DNA from: Brachybacterium massiliense
Lineage (GTDB): Bacteria > Actinomycetota > Actinomycetes > Actinomycetales > Dermabacteraceae
Assembly: GCF_900184245.1 (NCBI RefSeq)
Contig: NZ_FXXB01000007.1
Span: forward strand, 248,001 to 312,000
Length of the DNA: 64,000 nucleotides
Direction: 5' to 3'
A program made the position numbers and the translations under genes. Positions 37,780 to 45,919 of this stretch are shown piece by piece. The notes below the pieces were generated by a model, which saw nothing but the letters and a program-made list of their open reading frames with translations, did not search any database and was not told where the DNA came from. Position 1 is the stretch's first letter. Each line of letters begins with the position of its first letter.

Positions 37780-39576
37780 TCAGGCGCTCGTGACCTCGGT
37801 GACCTCGCCAGCGGCGATGCGGGCGTCCAGCGCGTCGCGGTCCAGGAAGATCCGGTCGCGGCGACGCTCGATCTCGGGATCGGGGATCGGGACCGCGGAG
37901 AGCAGCGCCTGCGTGTACTCGTGCTTCGGGTCGTCGAAGACGTCCTCGGTGCGGCCGGACTCGACGATCCGTCCCTTGTACATCACGGCGATGCGGTCGG
38001 AGATGTTGCGCACCACGGACAAGTCGTGGGAGACGAACAGGTAGCTCACGCCGAGATCCCGCTTGAGCTCCTCGAGCAGGTGCAGCACACCGGCCTGGAT
38101 GGTCACATCCAGCGCGGAGGTGGGCTCGTCGAGCACGATCAGCTTGGGCTCGCAGGCCAGGGCGCGCGCCACACCGATGCGCTGGCGCTGACCGCCGGAG
38201 AACTCGTGCGGGTAGCGGTCCGCGTGCTCGGGCAGGAGACCCACCGTGTCCAGCAGCCACTGGATGCGCTCATCCATCTTCTGCTTCGAGTAGCCCTGCA
38301 CGGTCATCGGCTCGCGCAGCGTGTCCGAGACCGGCAGCCGCGGATCGAGCGAGGCCATCGGGTCCTGGAAGACGATCGAGATGTCCGAACGCAGCTTCTT
38401 GCGCTCGGCTTTGTTGAGCGTGGAGGTGTCCTTGCCGTTGAAGCGGATCTGGCCGCCCTGCAGCGGCTCGAGCTTCATGATCTCCATCAGCGTGGTGGTC
38501 TTGCCGCAGCCGGACTCGCCCACCAGGGCGAAGCACTCCCCCTCGTGGATGTCGAAGGAGATGCCGTCGACCGCGCGCTGCTCGCCGACCTTGCGGCGGA
38601 ACACCGCGCCCTTGGTGATCGGGTAGATGCGCTCGAGCTGGTCGACCTCGAGGATCTTCGGCGCGGCGGTGGTGTCGACGACCGCGTCGCTCACGTTGTC
38701 GGGCGAGGTGCCGCCCACGTCGCCGGCCTCGGAGGCCTCCAGCTCGCCGCGCTCGATCGCGAGGCGCTCGGCGGCGGTGGCCTGACCGTCCACGCGCGGG
38801 ACCGCGGAGAGCAGCTTCTGGGTGTACGCCTCGCGGGGGTGGTAGAAGATGTCGTCGACGCTCCCCTCCTCCACCAGCAGGGACTTCTCCATCACCAGCA
38901 CCCGGTCGGCGAAGCCGGCGACGACTCCGAGATCGTGGGTGATCAGGATCGTGGCCGCGTCGACCATCTCCTGCGCGGTCTTCAGCAGCTCCATCACCTG
39001 CGCCTGGATGGTGACGTCGAGTGCCGTGGTGGGCTCGTCGGCGATGATCAGCTCGGGCTCGTTGGCGATCGCCATCGCGATCATGGCGCGCTGGCGCATG
39101 CCGCCGGAGAACTCGTGGGGGAACTGGCGGGCGCGGCGCCGCGCCTCGGGGATGCCGACCGACTCGAGCAGCTGCACGGCGCGGTCCGCCGACGCGGCCT
39201 TGGAGACCTGCGGGTGGTGCAGCTGGATCGCCTCGGCGATCTGGTCGCCGATCGTGTAGACCGGGGTCAGGGCGGACAGCGGGTCCTGGAAGATCATCGA
39301 GATCTTGTCGCCGCGCAGCTTGGAGAGCTGGCGGTCGTTGAGGGAGAACAGGTCCTGGCCCATGAAGTCGATGCCGCCGGAGATCGTGGCCGTATCGGGC
39401 AGCAGCCCCATCACCGCGAGCGAGCTGACGGACTTCCCCGATCCGGACTCGCCCACGATCGCGAGCGCCTCGCCGCTGCGCACCTCGTAGTTCAGGTTCT
39501 GCACGGCACGGACCGTTCCCGCCTCGGACGGGAAGGTGACGGTGAGGTCACTGACGGTCAGGATCGGTTCGGGCAT
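37780..39576 (-). CDS. Fused double ATP-binding subunit of the oligopeptide transporter
   Basis: A 598-residue protein with two complete ABC cassettes joined by a linker of about 50 residues, equivalent to DppD plus DppF. First cassette: Walker A GESGSGKS, signature FSGGMRQR, Walker B IIADEPTTALD. Second cassette near residue 355: GESGCGKT, FSGGQRQR and VLDEPTSALD. It lies on the opposite strand to the permeases and binding protein, converging on them. The ATG at 39576 has AGAGGTAGGA upstream. An upstream TATCCT at 39702-39697 could be its -10 box. Confidence 0.94.
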   Translation of the reverse strand: MPEPILTVSDLTVTFPSEAGTVRAVQNLNYEVRSGEALAIVGESGSGKSVSSLAVMGLLPDTATISGGIDFMGQDLFSLNDRQLSKLRGDKISMIFQDPLSALTPVYTIGDQIAEAIQLHHPQVSKAASADRAVQLLESVGIPEARRRARQFPHEFSGGMRQRAMIAMAIANEPELIIADEPTTALDVTIQAQVMELLKTAQEMVDAATILITHDLGVVAGFADRVLVMEKSLLVEEGSVDDIFYHPREAYTQKLLSAVPRVDGQATAAERLAIERGELEASEAGDVGGTSPDNVSDAVVDTTAAPKILEVDQLERIYPITKGAVFRRKVGEQRAVDGISFDIHEGECFALVGESGCGKTTTLMEIMKLEPLQGGQIRFNGKDTSTLNKAERKKLRSDISIVFQDPMASLDPRLPVSDTLREPMTVQGYSKQKMDERIQWLLDTVGLLPEHADRYPHEFSGGQRQRIGVARALACEPKLIVLDEPTSALDVTIQAGVLHLLEELKRDLGVSYLFVSHDLSVVRNISDRIAVMYKGRIVESGRTEDVFDDPKHEYTQALLSAVPIPDPEIERRRDRIFLDRDALDARIAAGEVTEVTSA

Positions 39577-39893
39577 GTTCCTACCTCTGGCGTTCGGTGG
39601 CGGCGGTCGTGTCGGACTGCGACGGGCGCGGACGCCGTCTGCGCGCGCGACGACGGGCACGAGAACCCGCACGCGGGCGGATTCGAGACGATCGCCAGGA
39701 TATCCCCTCACCCTGTTGCAGGGGTGCATCCCGCACCCCCGCCCCTGATCCTGACCAAACCGTGATGTACCTGCCGCGGCCCCGCCCGTGAGGGCCCGTC
39801 CCACCTGCGCGAGCCGCCTGCGCTGTGGGCTGTCTCTCACGTAAGGTCGTGGGGGTCGCCCCGGCGTGCGCAGCCCCCGGCCCGCACCGTCGC
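39577..39893. other. Intergenic region left of the adapter
   Basis: About 320 nt between the double ATPase gene and the adapter. It holds a possible minus-strand TATCCT (39702-39697), a short GC-rich palindrome region near 39710-39745, and TAAGGT at 39842-39847 on the plus strand. Because adapter follows, its continuity with moxR is unproven. Confidence 0.5.
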
Positions 39894-39947
39894 CTGGTTC
39901 TTATACACATCTGACGCTGCCGACGATACTCCTTGTGTAGATCTCGG
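39894..39947 (+). other. Illumina Nextera adapter contamination
   Basis: 39899-39912 is TCTTATACACATCT, the end of the transposase mosaic end; 39894-39912 matches that 19-mer at 17 of 19. Then 39913-39926 GACGCTGCCGACGA (Nextera read 1 side), 39927-39934 TACTCCTT (complement of i5 index AAGGAGTA) and 39935-39947 GTGTAGATCTCGG (P5 complement). It is not native DNA and marks a faulty join. Confidence 0.98.
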
Positions 39948-40908
39948 GGCGACTGCCGCCGCCGAGGCCGTGCTCGATGCCGTCGAGACCGCGGTGGTCG
40001 GCAAGCGCGAGTCCCTCGAGCTCGTCCTGACCGGGATCTTCGCCGGGGGCCACGTGCTGCTCGAGGACCTTCCGGGTCTCGGCAAGACCCTCGCCGCCCG
40101 CTCCTTCGCCCAGGCGCTCGGGCTCGAGTTCACCCGCGCCCAGTTCACCCCGGACCTGCTGCCCGCGGACCTCACCGGCGCCGAGGTCTTCGACCAGCGC
40201 ACCGGCGAGTTCGTGTTCCGGCCGGGTCCGGTGTTCACCGGTCTGCTGCTGGCCGACGAGATCAACCGCACCCCGCCGAAGACCCAGTCCGCCCTGCTCG
40301 AGGCGATGCAGGAGCGGCAGGTCTCGGTCGAGGGCACCACACGGCGCCTGCCCGAGCCGTTCCACGTGCTCGCCACCGCGAACCCCGTCGAGCACGAGGG
40401 CACCTATCCCCTGCCCGAGGCACAGCTGGACCGCTTCCTGCTGCGGCTCTCCTTCGGCTATCCCACTCCGGAGCAGGAGTGGGAGGTGGTCTCCCGCCGC
40501 CTGGACCGGCGCCGCGAGGAGCAGACCGTCACCGAGGTGCTCGATGCCGCACAGCTGCGCGCCGTCCAGCGCGTGGTCGAGGAGGTGCACGTCGACGAAG
40601 CGGTGGGCCACTACGCGGTCGAGCTGGTGGCCGCCACCCGCGTGCACCAGAACGCCCTCGTCGGCGCCTCCCCTCGCGGCACCCTCGCACTGATCACCTG
40701 CGCCCGGGCGCTCGCCGTGATCCGGGGACGCGCCTACGTCATCCCCGAGGACGTCAAGGCCCTCGCCCACCCCGCGCTCGATCACCGCGTGACGGTCAAG
40801 CCCGAACTGTGGCTGCAGGACGCCACCGGCGCCGGGGTGGTCGCCTCGGTGCTCTCCCAGACCCCCGTGCCCGCCGCCGCGGAGCCGCCGACGGGCACCC
40901 CCGCGTGA
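39948..40908 (+). CDS. MoxR family AAA ATPase, 5' end lost in adapter
   Basis: A MoxR-type AAA+ ATPase, usually a chaperone acting with DUF58 and VWA proteins. Visible motifs: [16 protein letters not shown], Walker [11 protein letters not shown], Walker [24 protein letters not shown], and [21 protein letters not shown]. Only about 10 codons of plausible N-terminal sequence precede VLDAVETA before the adapter is reached, so the true start is missing; GTG 39970 is the first in-frame start codon. The stop overlaps the DUF58 start (GTGA). Confidence 0.93.
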
Positions 40909-42221
40909 GACCCCTGCAGGCCCGGGCCACGGCCGCCATGGTGCGCGCCGTGCTCGTAGGCTGCACGGCGCTCGTGCTCGGGGTGCTGCTGGGCCGCCCC
41001 GCTCTGCTGCTGGTCGGCCTCCCGCTGCTGGCCTGGGCGCTGACCGCGGTGGCGCTGCGGATCCTCCAGGACCGCGAGGAGGGCTTCCCCGCCCCGGTGC
41101 TCGAGCCCGGCCTGCGCACCGTCGAGGAAGGCGGGACCACGGCGCTGACCCTGCGCACCGCGCCAGGAGCGCTCACCGCGATCACCGTGCCGATGCAGCC
41201 GCACACCCGGTTCTGGCCCCGCTACGGCTCGCTCGCCGGCGACGGCACGGTGCGGCTGCGCGTCACGGCCGAGCGGTGGGGACGAGTCCGCGTCGGCCCC
41301 GTGCACACGCTGGTCACCGACCCGCTGGGAGCCTTCCGCGCGCAGGCCGAGGTGCCCGCCGTGACCGTCCGCGCGGTGCCCTCCTCCTCGGTGCTCGACG
41401 CGCCGGTGGAGGTGCCCACCCCGATCGGGGTCAGCGGCATGCACCTCTCCCGCCGCCGCGGCGACGGGACCGCGCTGTCGGAGGTGCGCGAGTTCCGCCC
41501 GGGCGACCGGCTGCACCGCATCAACTGGCGCGTGACCAGCCGCACCGGCCGCCTGCACACCAACGCCACCTTCACCGAGCAGGACACCGAGGTCCTCATC
41601 GTCACCGACACCATCGCGGACATCACCCCCGCGCCCTGGGCCGGGGATGAAGCACCCTCGAGCCTCGACATGACCGTGCGCGCCACGGCCGCGGTGGCGC
41701 GCCACTACCTCACCGCCGGCGACCGCGTGACCCTGTTCGATCTGGGGCACCTGATCGGTCCGGTGCCCGCGGGCACCGGCCCGCGCCAGCTGCGCGTGCT
41801 CACGAACGCCCTGGCCCGCGCGGGCCGCGAGGACGGCGCGATGCGGCTGCCGCGCCGGCTGCGGTCGGTGCGCTCGGGCACCCTGGTGGTGGTCTGCTCG
41901 CCGCTGCTGCACAAGGAGGCGATCGCCCAGATCGGGGTGCTGATCTCGCTGGGCGCCGACGTGGTGGTGGTGGACACCCTGCCGCCGAGCATCGGCGACA
42001 CCGCGCCGCTGCGCGGGAGGCCCGTCCGCCAGGAGGGCATCTCCTCGGACCGCTTCTGGCCCGAGGCGTGGGCGATGCGGCGCCTGCTGCGGAACTCCAC
42101 CGTGCGCGAGCTGCGGGAGGCCGGCGTGCCGGTCACCACGTGGGAGGGCCCCGCCTCCCTCGCCCCGGTGCTGCTGTCCCTCTCTCGCGCTCGCAGCGCC
42201 CCGCGCCGGAGGAGGTCCTGA
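40905..42221 (+). CDS. DUF58 domain-containing membrane protein
   Basis: A 438-residue protein with two N-terminal hydrophobic segments and a C-terminal DUF58 domain marked by [30 protein letters not shown] (around residues 190-220; key residues EFRPGD and INW). DUF58 proteins resemble von Willebrand A domains and partner with MoxR. The GTG at 40905 overlaps the moxR stop; ATG 40938 is an alternative. The next gene overlaps its stop by 1 nt (TGATG). Confidence 0.88.
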   Translation: MRPLQARATAAMVRAVLVGCTALVLGVLLGRPALLLVGLPLLAWALTAVALRILQDREEGFPAPVLEPGLRTVEEGGTTALTLRTAPGALTAITVPMQPHTRFWPRYGSLAGDGTVRLRVTAERWGRVRVGPVHTLVTDPLGAFRAQAEVPAVTVRAVPSSSVLDAPVEVPTPIGVSGMHLSRRRGDGTALSEVREFRPGDRLHRINWRVTSRTGRLHTNATFTEQDTEVLIVTDTIADITPAPWAGDEAPSSLDMTVRATAAVARHYLTAGDRVTLFDLGHLIGPVPAGTGPRQLRVLTNALARAGREDGAMRLPRRLRSVRSGTLVVVCSPLLHKEAIAQIGVLISLGADVVVVDTLPPSIGDTAPLRGRPVRQEGISSDRFWPEAWAMRRLLRNSTVRELREAGVPVTTWEGPASLAPVLLSLSRARSAPRRRRS

Positions 42222-42769
42222 TGGCCCTGCGCACGCTGATCGACCCGATCGCCGAGCCGCTGCTGAGCCTGCGCCAGGTCAGCACCACCCAGTGGGCGCT
42301 GCGCCTGACGGGCCTGGTGGGGATGGTGCTCGCACTCCTGGCGACCCTGCCGCAGGGACCCTTCGCGGGCTTCCCCTCGGTGCTGCTCACCCTCACGCTC
42401 GCGGTGCTCACCCTGCTTCAGATGCTGCGCCCCGATACCGGGCTCGGCGTGGCGGGGCCTCTGCTGGTGGTGCTCGTGCTCGCGGTGCAGGCGGAGCTGT
42501 CCCTGCTGCGGGCGCTCACGGTGGGGCTCGCGCTGCTGCTGTCCCATGTGGGCTTCTCCCTGGCCGCGACCTTGCCCGCCCACGGTCGCTTCGAGCCGTC
42601 GGCCCGCCGCCTGGCGCTGCGGTGGCTGTTGCCGGTGCTGGGTGTGACCGTCCTCGGCGCGGCGGTGGTGCTCACCGCCGCCGGGACGGTGCTCGGGGCG
42701 TGGATGGTGGTGCCGGGCGTGCTCGCGGTGATCGCTCTGCTGGTCGCGCTGCTGCCCCGGTCCCGCTGA
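42221..42769 (+). CDS. Polytopic membrane protein of the MoxR-DUF58 operon
   Basis: A 182-residue protein with five or six hydrophobic segments and few charged residues (LTGLVGMVLALLATLPQGPF, LLVVLVLAVQAELSLL and others). No family recognised. GGAGGA lies 5-10 nt before ATG 42221. Its 1-nt overlap with DUF58 suggests the three proteins act together at the membrane. Confidence 0.75.
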   Translation: MALRTLIDPIAEPLLSLRQVSTTQWALRLTGLVGMVLALLATLPQGPFAGFPSVLLTLTLAVLTLLQMLRPDTGLGVAGPLLVVLVLAVQAELSLLRALTVGLALLLSHVGFSLAATLPAHGRFEPSARRLALRWLLPVLGVTVLGAAVVLTAAGTVLGAWMVVPGVLAVIALLVALLPRSR

Positions 42770-42833
42770 GCCCTCGCCCCGGCTGACGGGTGAGAAGCCT
42801 CCCTGCCCCCTGCCCTCCCGCGCCGGGCAGGAC

Positions 42834-42846
42834 TACCGTGGCTCTC
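42834..42846 (+). promoter_or_regulatory. Leaderless promoter of msrA
   Basis: TACCGT at 42834-42839, 7 nt, then ATG at 42847. Confidence 0.5.
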
Positions 42847-43539
42847 ATGTGGCAGATGATGGATCTCCTGTACGGGCACAAGAAGGAGATGGTCTCCCCC
42901 GAGGACGCCCTCCCGGGCCGGGACCGGTATCCGTACCCCCTCGCGCGCGAGCACATAGTGCTGGGCACCGACATGCTGGGGCCTGACGCGCCGGTGGATC
43001 CCCAGCCCTGGCCCGTCGGCGCCGAGGAGCTGATCCTCGCGGGCGGCTGCTTCTGGGGCATCGAGCGGATCGCCTGGCAGATCCCGGGCGTGCACACCAC
43101 CTCCTCGGGCTACGCGGGCGGCTTCACACCCCACCCCACCTACGAGGAGGTGTTCTCGGCCCGCACCGGTCATGCCGAGGCGGTGCGCGTGATCTACACC
43201 GGCGGCGGGGAGACCCTGCGCGCCCTGCTCACCGAGTTCTGGCAGCAGCACGATCCCACCACCGCGAACCGTCAGGGCAATGACGTGGGCACCGAGTACC
43301 GCAGCGCCGTGTACTGGACCACCGCCGCGCAGGGCGAGGTGGTGCGGGACTCCGCCGCCCGCTACCAGCAGGCCCTCGACGCGGCCGGACGCGGCAGCAT
43401 CACCACCCAGCTGGCGCCCCTGGCCGAGGCCGGTGACGGCGTGTACTACACGGCCGAGCCCGAGCACCAGCAGTTCCTCGCGAAGAACCCCGGAGGCTAC
43501 TGCAACCACGGCTTCAACGGGGTGGCCTGCTCGCTCTGA
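42847..43539 (+). CDS. msrA: Peptide-methionine (S)-S-oxide reductase
   Basis: A 230-residue MsrA that repairs oxidised methionine. The catalytic Cys68 lies in GGCFWGIERI; PGVHTTSSGYAGG, TGHAEAV and GNDVGTEYRSAVY are family motifs; resolving Cys residues lie in the C-terminal GYCNHGFNGVAC. The first 55 residues form an extension also seen in actinobacterial MsrAs. It converges on the ArsD-like gene. Confidence 0.96.
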   Translation: MWQMMDLLYGHKKEMVSPEDALPGRDRYPYPLAREHIVLGTDMLGPDAPVDPQPWPVGAEELILAGGCFWGIERIAWQIPGVHTTSSGYAGGFTPHPTYEEVFSARTGHAEAVRVIYTGGGETLRALLTEFWQQHDPTTANRQGNDVGTEYRSAVYWTTAAQGEVVRDSAARYQQALDAAGRGSITTQLAPLAEAGDGVYYTAEPEHQQFLAKNPGGYCNHGFNGVACSL

Positions 43540-43562
43540 GCCCGCCCCCGCCGGGAAGTCGG

Positions 43563-44072
43563 TCAGCTGGGCAGGCCGTCGCCGTGGTCGCCGCCCATGA
43601 GGTTGCGCCGCCCGCCGATGTCCGGTCCCCCGGCGGGCCGCGCCGGAGCGGGCGAGACGCCCATCAGCTGGGCCGCGAACCCGCCGGCCTCACGGGGCAG
43701 CGGCGCGGCACCGCCCGTCGGGCCGCACGCCGAGGCCGCCGCCGAGCGCTGCACGCGCTCCTGCGCGCCCGCCCTCCCGAAGCGCACCATCTGCTCCGTC
43801 GTGGGGTAGACCGAGGTGACCACGATGTCCAGGCCCAGCAGCGTCACCGGCAGCGCGGCCTCCCCCGCCGAGTCCAGCAGCTCCCGCACCGGCTCACACT
43901 GCTCGAAGGCCCAGGCATCCTCGTCCTGCAGGTAGACGGTGATCGGATGCCCGGCCACGGCCAGCGCCGCGGCCTCGTCGAGGAAGGCTTCCTGCCGCTC
44001 GACGTCCGGGGGCGGGGAGGGCAGGAAGATGTCCAGTGCCGCCAGCTGCTCGGGAGCGTCCGCATCAGTCAT
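43563..44072 (-). CDS. ArsD-like protein lacking the N-terminal metal-binding cysteines
   Basis: A 169-residue protein whose first 100 residues follow the ArsD thioredoxin-like pattern: a beta strand ending PSPPPDVERQEAF, then VRELLDSAGEAALPVTLLG and VVTSVYPTTEQM. ArsD normally has a vicinal Cys pair in the first loop for metalloid binding; here that loop is proline-rich with no Cys. A C-terminal Gly/Pro-rich tail with one Cys follows. No other ars gene is near. The ATG at 44072 follows a TACCGT box by 7 nt. Assignment is tentative. Confidence 0.6.
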   Translation of the reverse strand: MTDADAPEQLAALDIFLPSPPPDVERQEAFLDEAAALAVAGHPITVYLQDEDAWAFEQCEPVRELLDSAGEAALPVTLLGLDIVVTSVYPTTEQMVRFGRAGAQERVQRSAAASACGPTGGAAPLPREAGGFAAQLMGVSPAPARPAGGPDIGGRRNLMGGDHGDGLPS

Positions 44073-44085
44073 GGGGCCTACGGTA
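44073..44085 (-). promoter_or_regulatory. Leaderless promoter of the ArsD-like gene
   Basis: TACCGT at 44085-44080 (minus), 7 nt, then ATG at 44072. Confidence 0.5.
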
Positions 44086-44113
44086 TATCGGGGCCGGGTG
44101 ACACACTGGAACG

Positions 44114-44266
44114 ATGGATCCCGCTGCCCCCGCGCCCCGTCTCCTCGAGCAGGACACCCAGGTGATGCAGCAGATCACCGGGTTCGTGTCCAACGACTTC
44201 GACATCCTCGACGGCACCCCGCTCGCCTCGCTGGTGTGGCCGGCTGAACCGGTGCCCGGCCCATGA
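44114..44266 (+). pseudogene. 5' fragment of a scramblase/LURP-one-like gene
   Basis: From ATG 44114 a 50-residue reading frame encodes LLEQDTQVMQQITGFVSNDF and DILDGTPLASLVW, which resembles the N-terminus of actinobacterial phospholipid scramblase-related (LURP-one) proteins of about 200 residues. The similarity stops near 44240, where a nanE tail begins in another frame. A CACACT box lies 6 nt before the ATG. The 3' three quarters of the gene are missing. Family call is from memory and moderate. Confidence 0.6.
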
Positions 44267-44481
44267 CCGACGGCCCGGACCTCGAGCTGGTGTCCGAGCT
44301 CGGACGGCGCCTGCCCGAAACCTCCGTGCTCGCGGCCGAGGGTCGGGTGCACTCCTCACAGCAGGCCGGCGAGGCACGCGCCGCCGGGGCCCTCGCCGTG
44401 GTGATCGGCACCGCGATCACCCACCCCACGAGCATCACCCGCTGGTTCCGCACCGCTGTCCAGGAGGACCTGTCACGATGA
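44248..44481 (+). pseudogene. nanE: 3' fragment of N-acetylmannosamine-6-phosphate 2-epimerase
   Basis: The frame through TGARPMTDGPDLELVSEL, VLAAEGRVHSSQQAGEARAAGA and AVVIGTAITHPTSITRWF matches the last 75 or so residues of NanE, the TIM-barrel epimerase of sialic acid catabolism. About 160 N-terminal residues including the catalytic Lys are absent. The frame has a stop at 44245-44247, immediately before the homology, where TAC of GYT would be expected. ATG 44263 is the first start. The stop overlaps the sialidase start (ATGA). Confidence 0.85.
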
Positions 44482-45617
44482 CCGATCTCAGACCCACCCC
44501 GGCCCCGGTACCGGATGCCCCCGTGCCGCACACGGTCCTCGCCCGCGCCGGCGAGGGGCCCTGGCCCCGCTATCGGATCGTGGCGCTGATCCATCTCGGC
44601 GACGGCCACCTGCTGGCGGGCTTCGACGGTCGCGAGACGGGCCAGGACGTCCCGGATCCGACGGGCCTGGTCCAGCGCCGCTCCCTTGACGGGGGCCGCA
44701 CCTGGGGCCCCTTCGAGTCGCTGCGCGAGGCGGACCGCGAGGGACAGCAGTGGTACTGCGACCCCAGCTACCTGCACGATCCCGCCTCCGGCAGGCTGCT
44801 GATGTTCCACACCCATGCGAAGGACCGCGGGGTGTGGGACGCGATCTCCGGCACCGATGACGCGGAGCGCGACGTGATGGGCTCGGCCGTGGGCATCTCC
44901 GACGACCAGGGCCGCAGCTGGGAGTTCCGCTCGGTCACCGCGATCGCCGCTCCCCCGGAGCAGATCCGCACCGCCTTCCCCACCTCGGGTGCCGGGATCG
45001 TGCTGCGCCGCGGCCCGCACGCGGGCCGGCTGCTGCAGCCGTACTGCGGCTGGTTCCGCGACGGCGCCGCGGGCGAGGGCCCGGTCGAGGGCGAGGTGGT
45101 GCGCTCCTACGTGCTGTTCTCCGACGACCACGGGGAGACCTGGCAGCGCGGCGAGCCCGTCGGCGAGGACATGGACGAGACCACGATCGTGGAGCTCTCC
45201 GACGGCAGAGTGCTGCTGAACTCGCGCGACCACGCCCGCGGCGGGCATCGCCGCATCGCCGTCTCGGCCGACGGCGGCGCCAGCTGGGAGGACCGCGGCA
45301 TCGATGAGCAGTTCGTCGATCCGGGCAACAACGCCCAGCTCGCCGTCCGCTTTCCGGAGGCGCCCCGGGGAGATGCCCGGGCACGGGAGCTGCTGTTCAG
45401 CAATGCCCATGACCGCTTCGCGCGGCAGCGGGGCACGCTGAGCGCCTCGCTGGACGATGGCGGGACCTGGGGCGAGGTGCTCGTGTTCGAGCCGGGGCCG
45501 CTGGACTACTCCGTGGTCCAGGCGCTCGAGGACGGCGCGGTGGGTGTGCTGTGGGAGGTCGAGGCGCGCGAGATCCGCTTCGCCCGGATCGAGGCGGAGC
45601 ACCTCCCCGGCCACTGA
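44478..45617 (+). CDS. Exo-alpha-sialidase (BNR/Asp-box protein)
   Basis: A 379-residue six-bladed propeller sialidase. It has the FRIP-like motif RYRIVAL followed by LLAGFDGRE, and five Asp boxes: SLDGGRTW, SDDQGRSW, SDDHGETW, SADGGASW and SLDDGGTW. A late Tyr-Glu region (YSVVQALEDGAVGVLWE) fits the nucleophile area. No signal peptide is seen, so it probably acts inside the cell on imported substrates. It lies directly after the truncated nanE, consistent with a former sialic acid operon. Confidence 0.9.
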   Translation: MTDLRPTPAPVPDAPVPHTVLARAGEGPWPRYRIVALIHLGDGHLLAGFDGRETGQDVPDPTGLVQRRSLDGGRTWGPFESLREADREGQQWYCDPSYLHDPASGRLLMFHTHAKDRGVWDAISGTDDAERDVMGSAVGISDDQGRSWEFRSVTAIAAPPEQIRTAFPTSGAGIVLRRGPHAGRLLQPYCGWFRDGAAGEGPVEGEVVRSYVLFSDDHGETWQRGEPVGEDMDETTIVELSDGRVLLNSRDHARGGHRRIAVSADGGASWEDRGIDEQFVDPGNNAQLAVRFPEAPRGDARARELLFSNAHDRFARQRGTLSASLDDGGTWGEVLVFEPGPLDYSVVQALEDGAVGVLWEVEAREIRFARIEAEHLPGH

Positions 45618-45712
45618 GCCGCAGCCCAGCCCCCGACCCGGCCACAGCGCCCAGCCACCCTCCAACTCGGCCCCGAGGCCCAGCCCCCTTCCACGCCGCA
45701 GCCGTCCCGCTG

Positions 45713-45782
45713 ACGAGTACTGGCGCTGGGGAGAGCACTACGGCTATTTCGCCGTAGTGCACGCTCCAGCGCCAGTACTCGT
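45713..45782. repeat. 70-bp imperfect palindrome in the gap after the sialidase
   Basis: Outer arms of 17 bp (45713-45729 and 45766-45782) and inner arms of 9 bp (45736-45744 CACTACGGC and 45751-45759) pair perfectly around a 6-nt loop TATTTC; six unpaired bases separate the arms on each side. The rest of the 302-nt gap is C-rich, with a tandem repeat on its right side. Confidence 0.9.
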
Positions 45783-45822
45783 GATCCCCCACCACGACCG
45801 GGCCGCCGGGGACCCGATCCCC

Positions 45823-45903
45823 GGGACATCACGCGCCGAGTCGGCGCCCAGAACGTCACGGGCCGAGCCGTCGCCCGCGACATCACGAGCCCGGCCGGCA
45901 CCT
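45823..45903. repeat. Three tandem 27-nt repeats
   Basis: Units 45823-45849, 45850-45876 and 45877-45903 share the core ACRTCACGNGCCGAG followed by CGNCGCCC; the third is the most diverged. They lie just after the stop side of the 45920-46756 gene. Confidence 0.7.
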
Positions 45904-45919
45904 GGCCACCGCGCGCATC

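Noticed and set aside
39828-39840. Second adapter remnant (CTGTCTCT at about 39830)
   Set aside because: Only eight bases match the mosaic end and the following bases diverge; by chance such a match is not surprising.
44263-44481. The nanE remnant as an independent functional small gene
   Set aside because: It is the tail of a TIM barrel without the catalytic half; the ATG and overlap look usable, but a stable enzyme is not expected.
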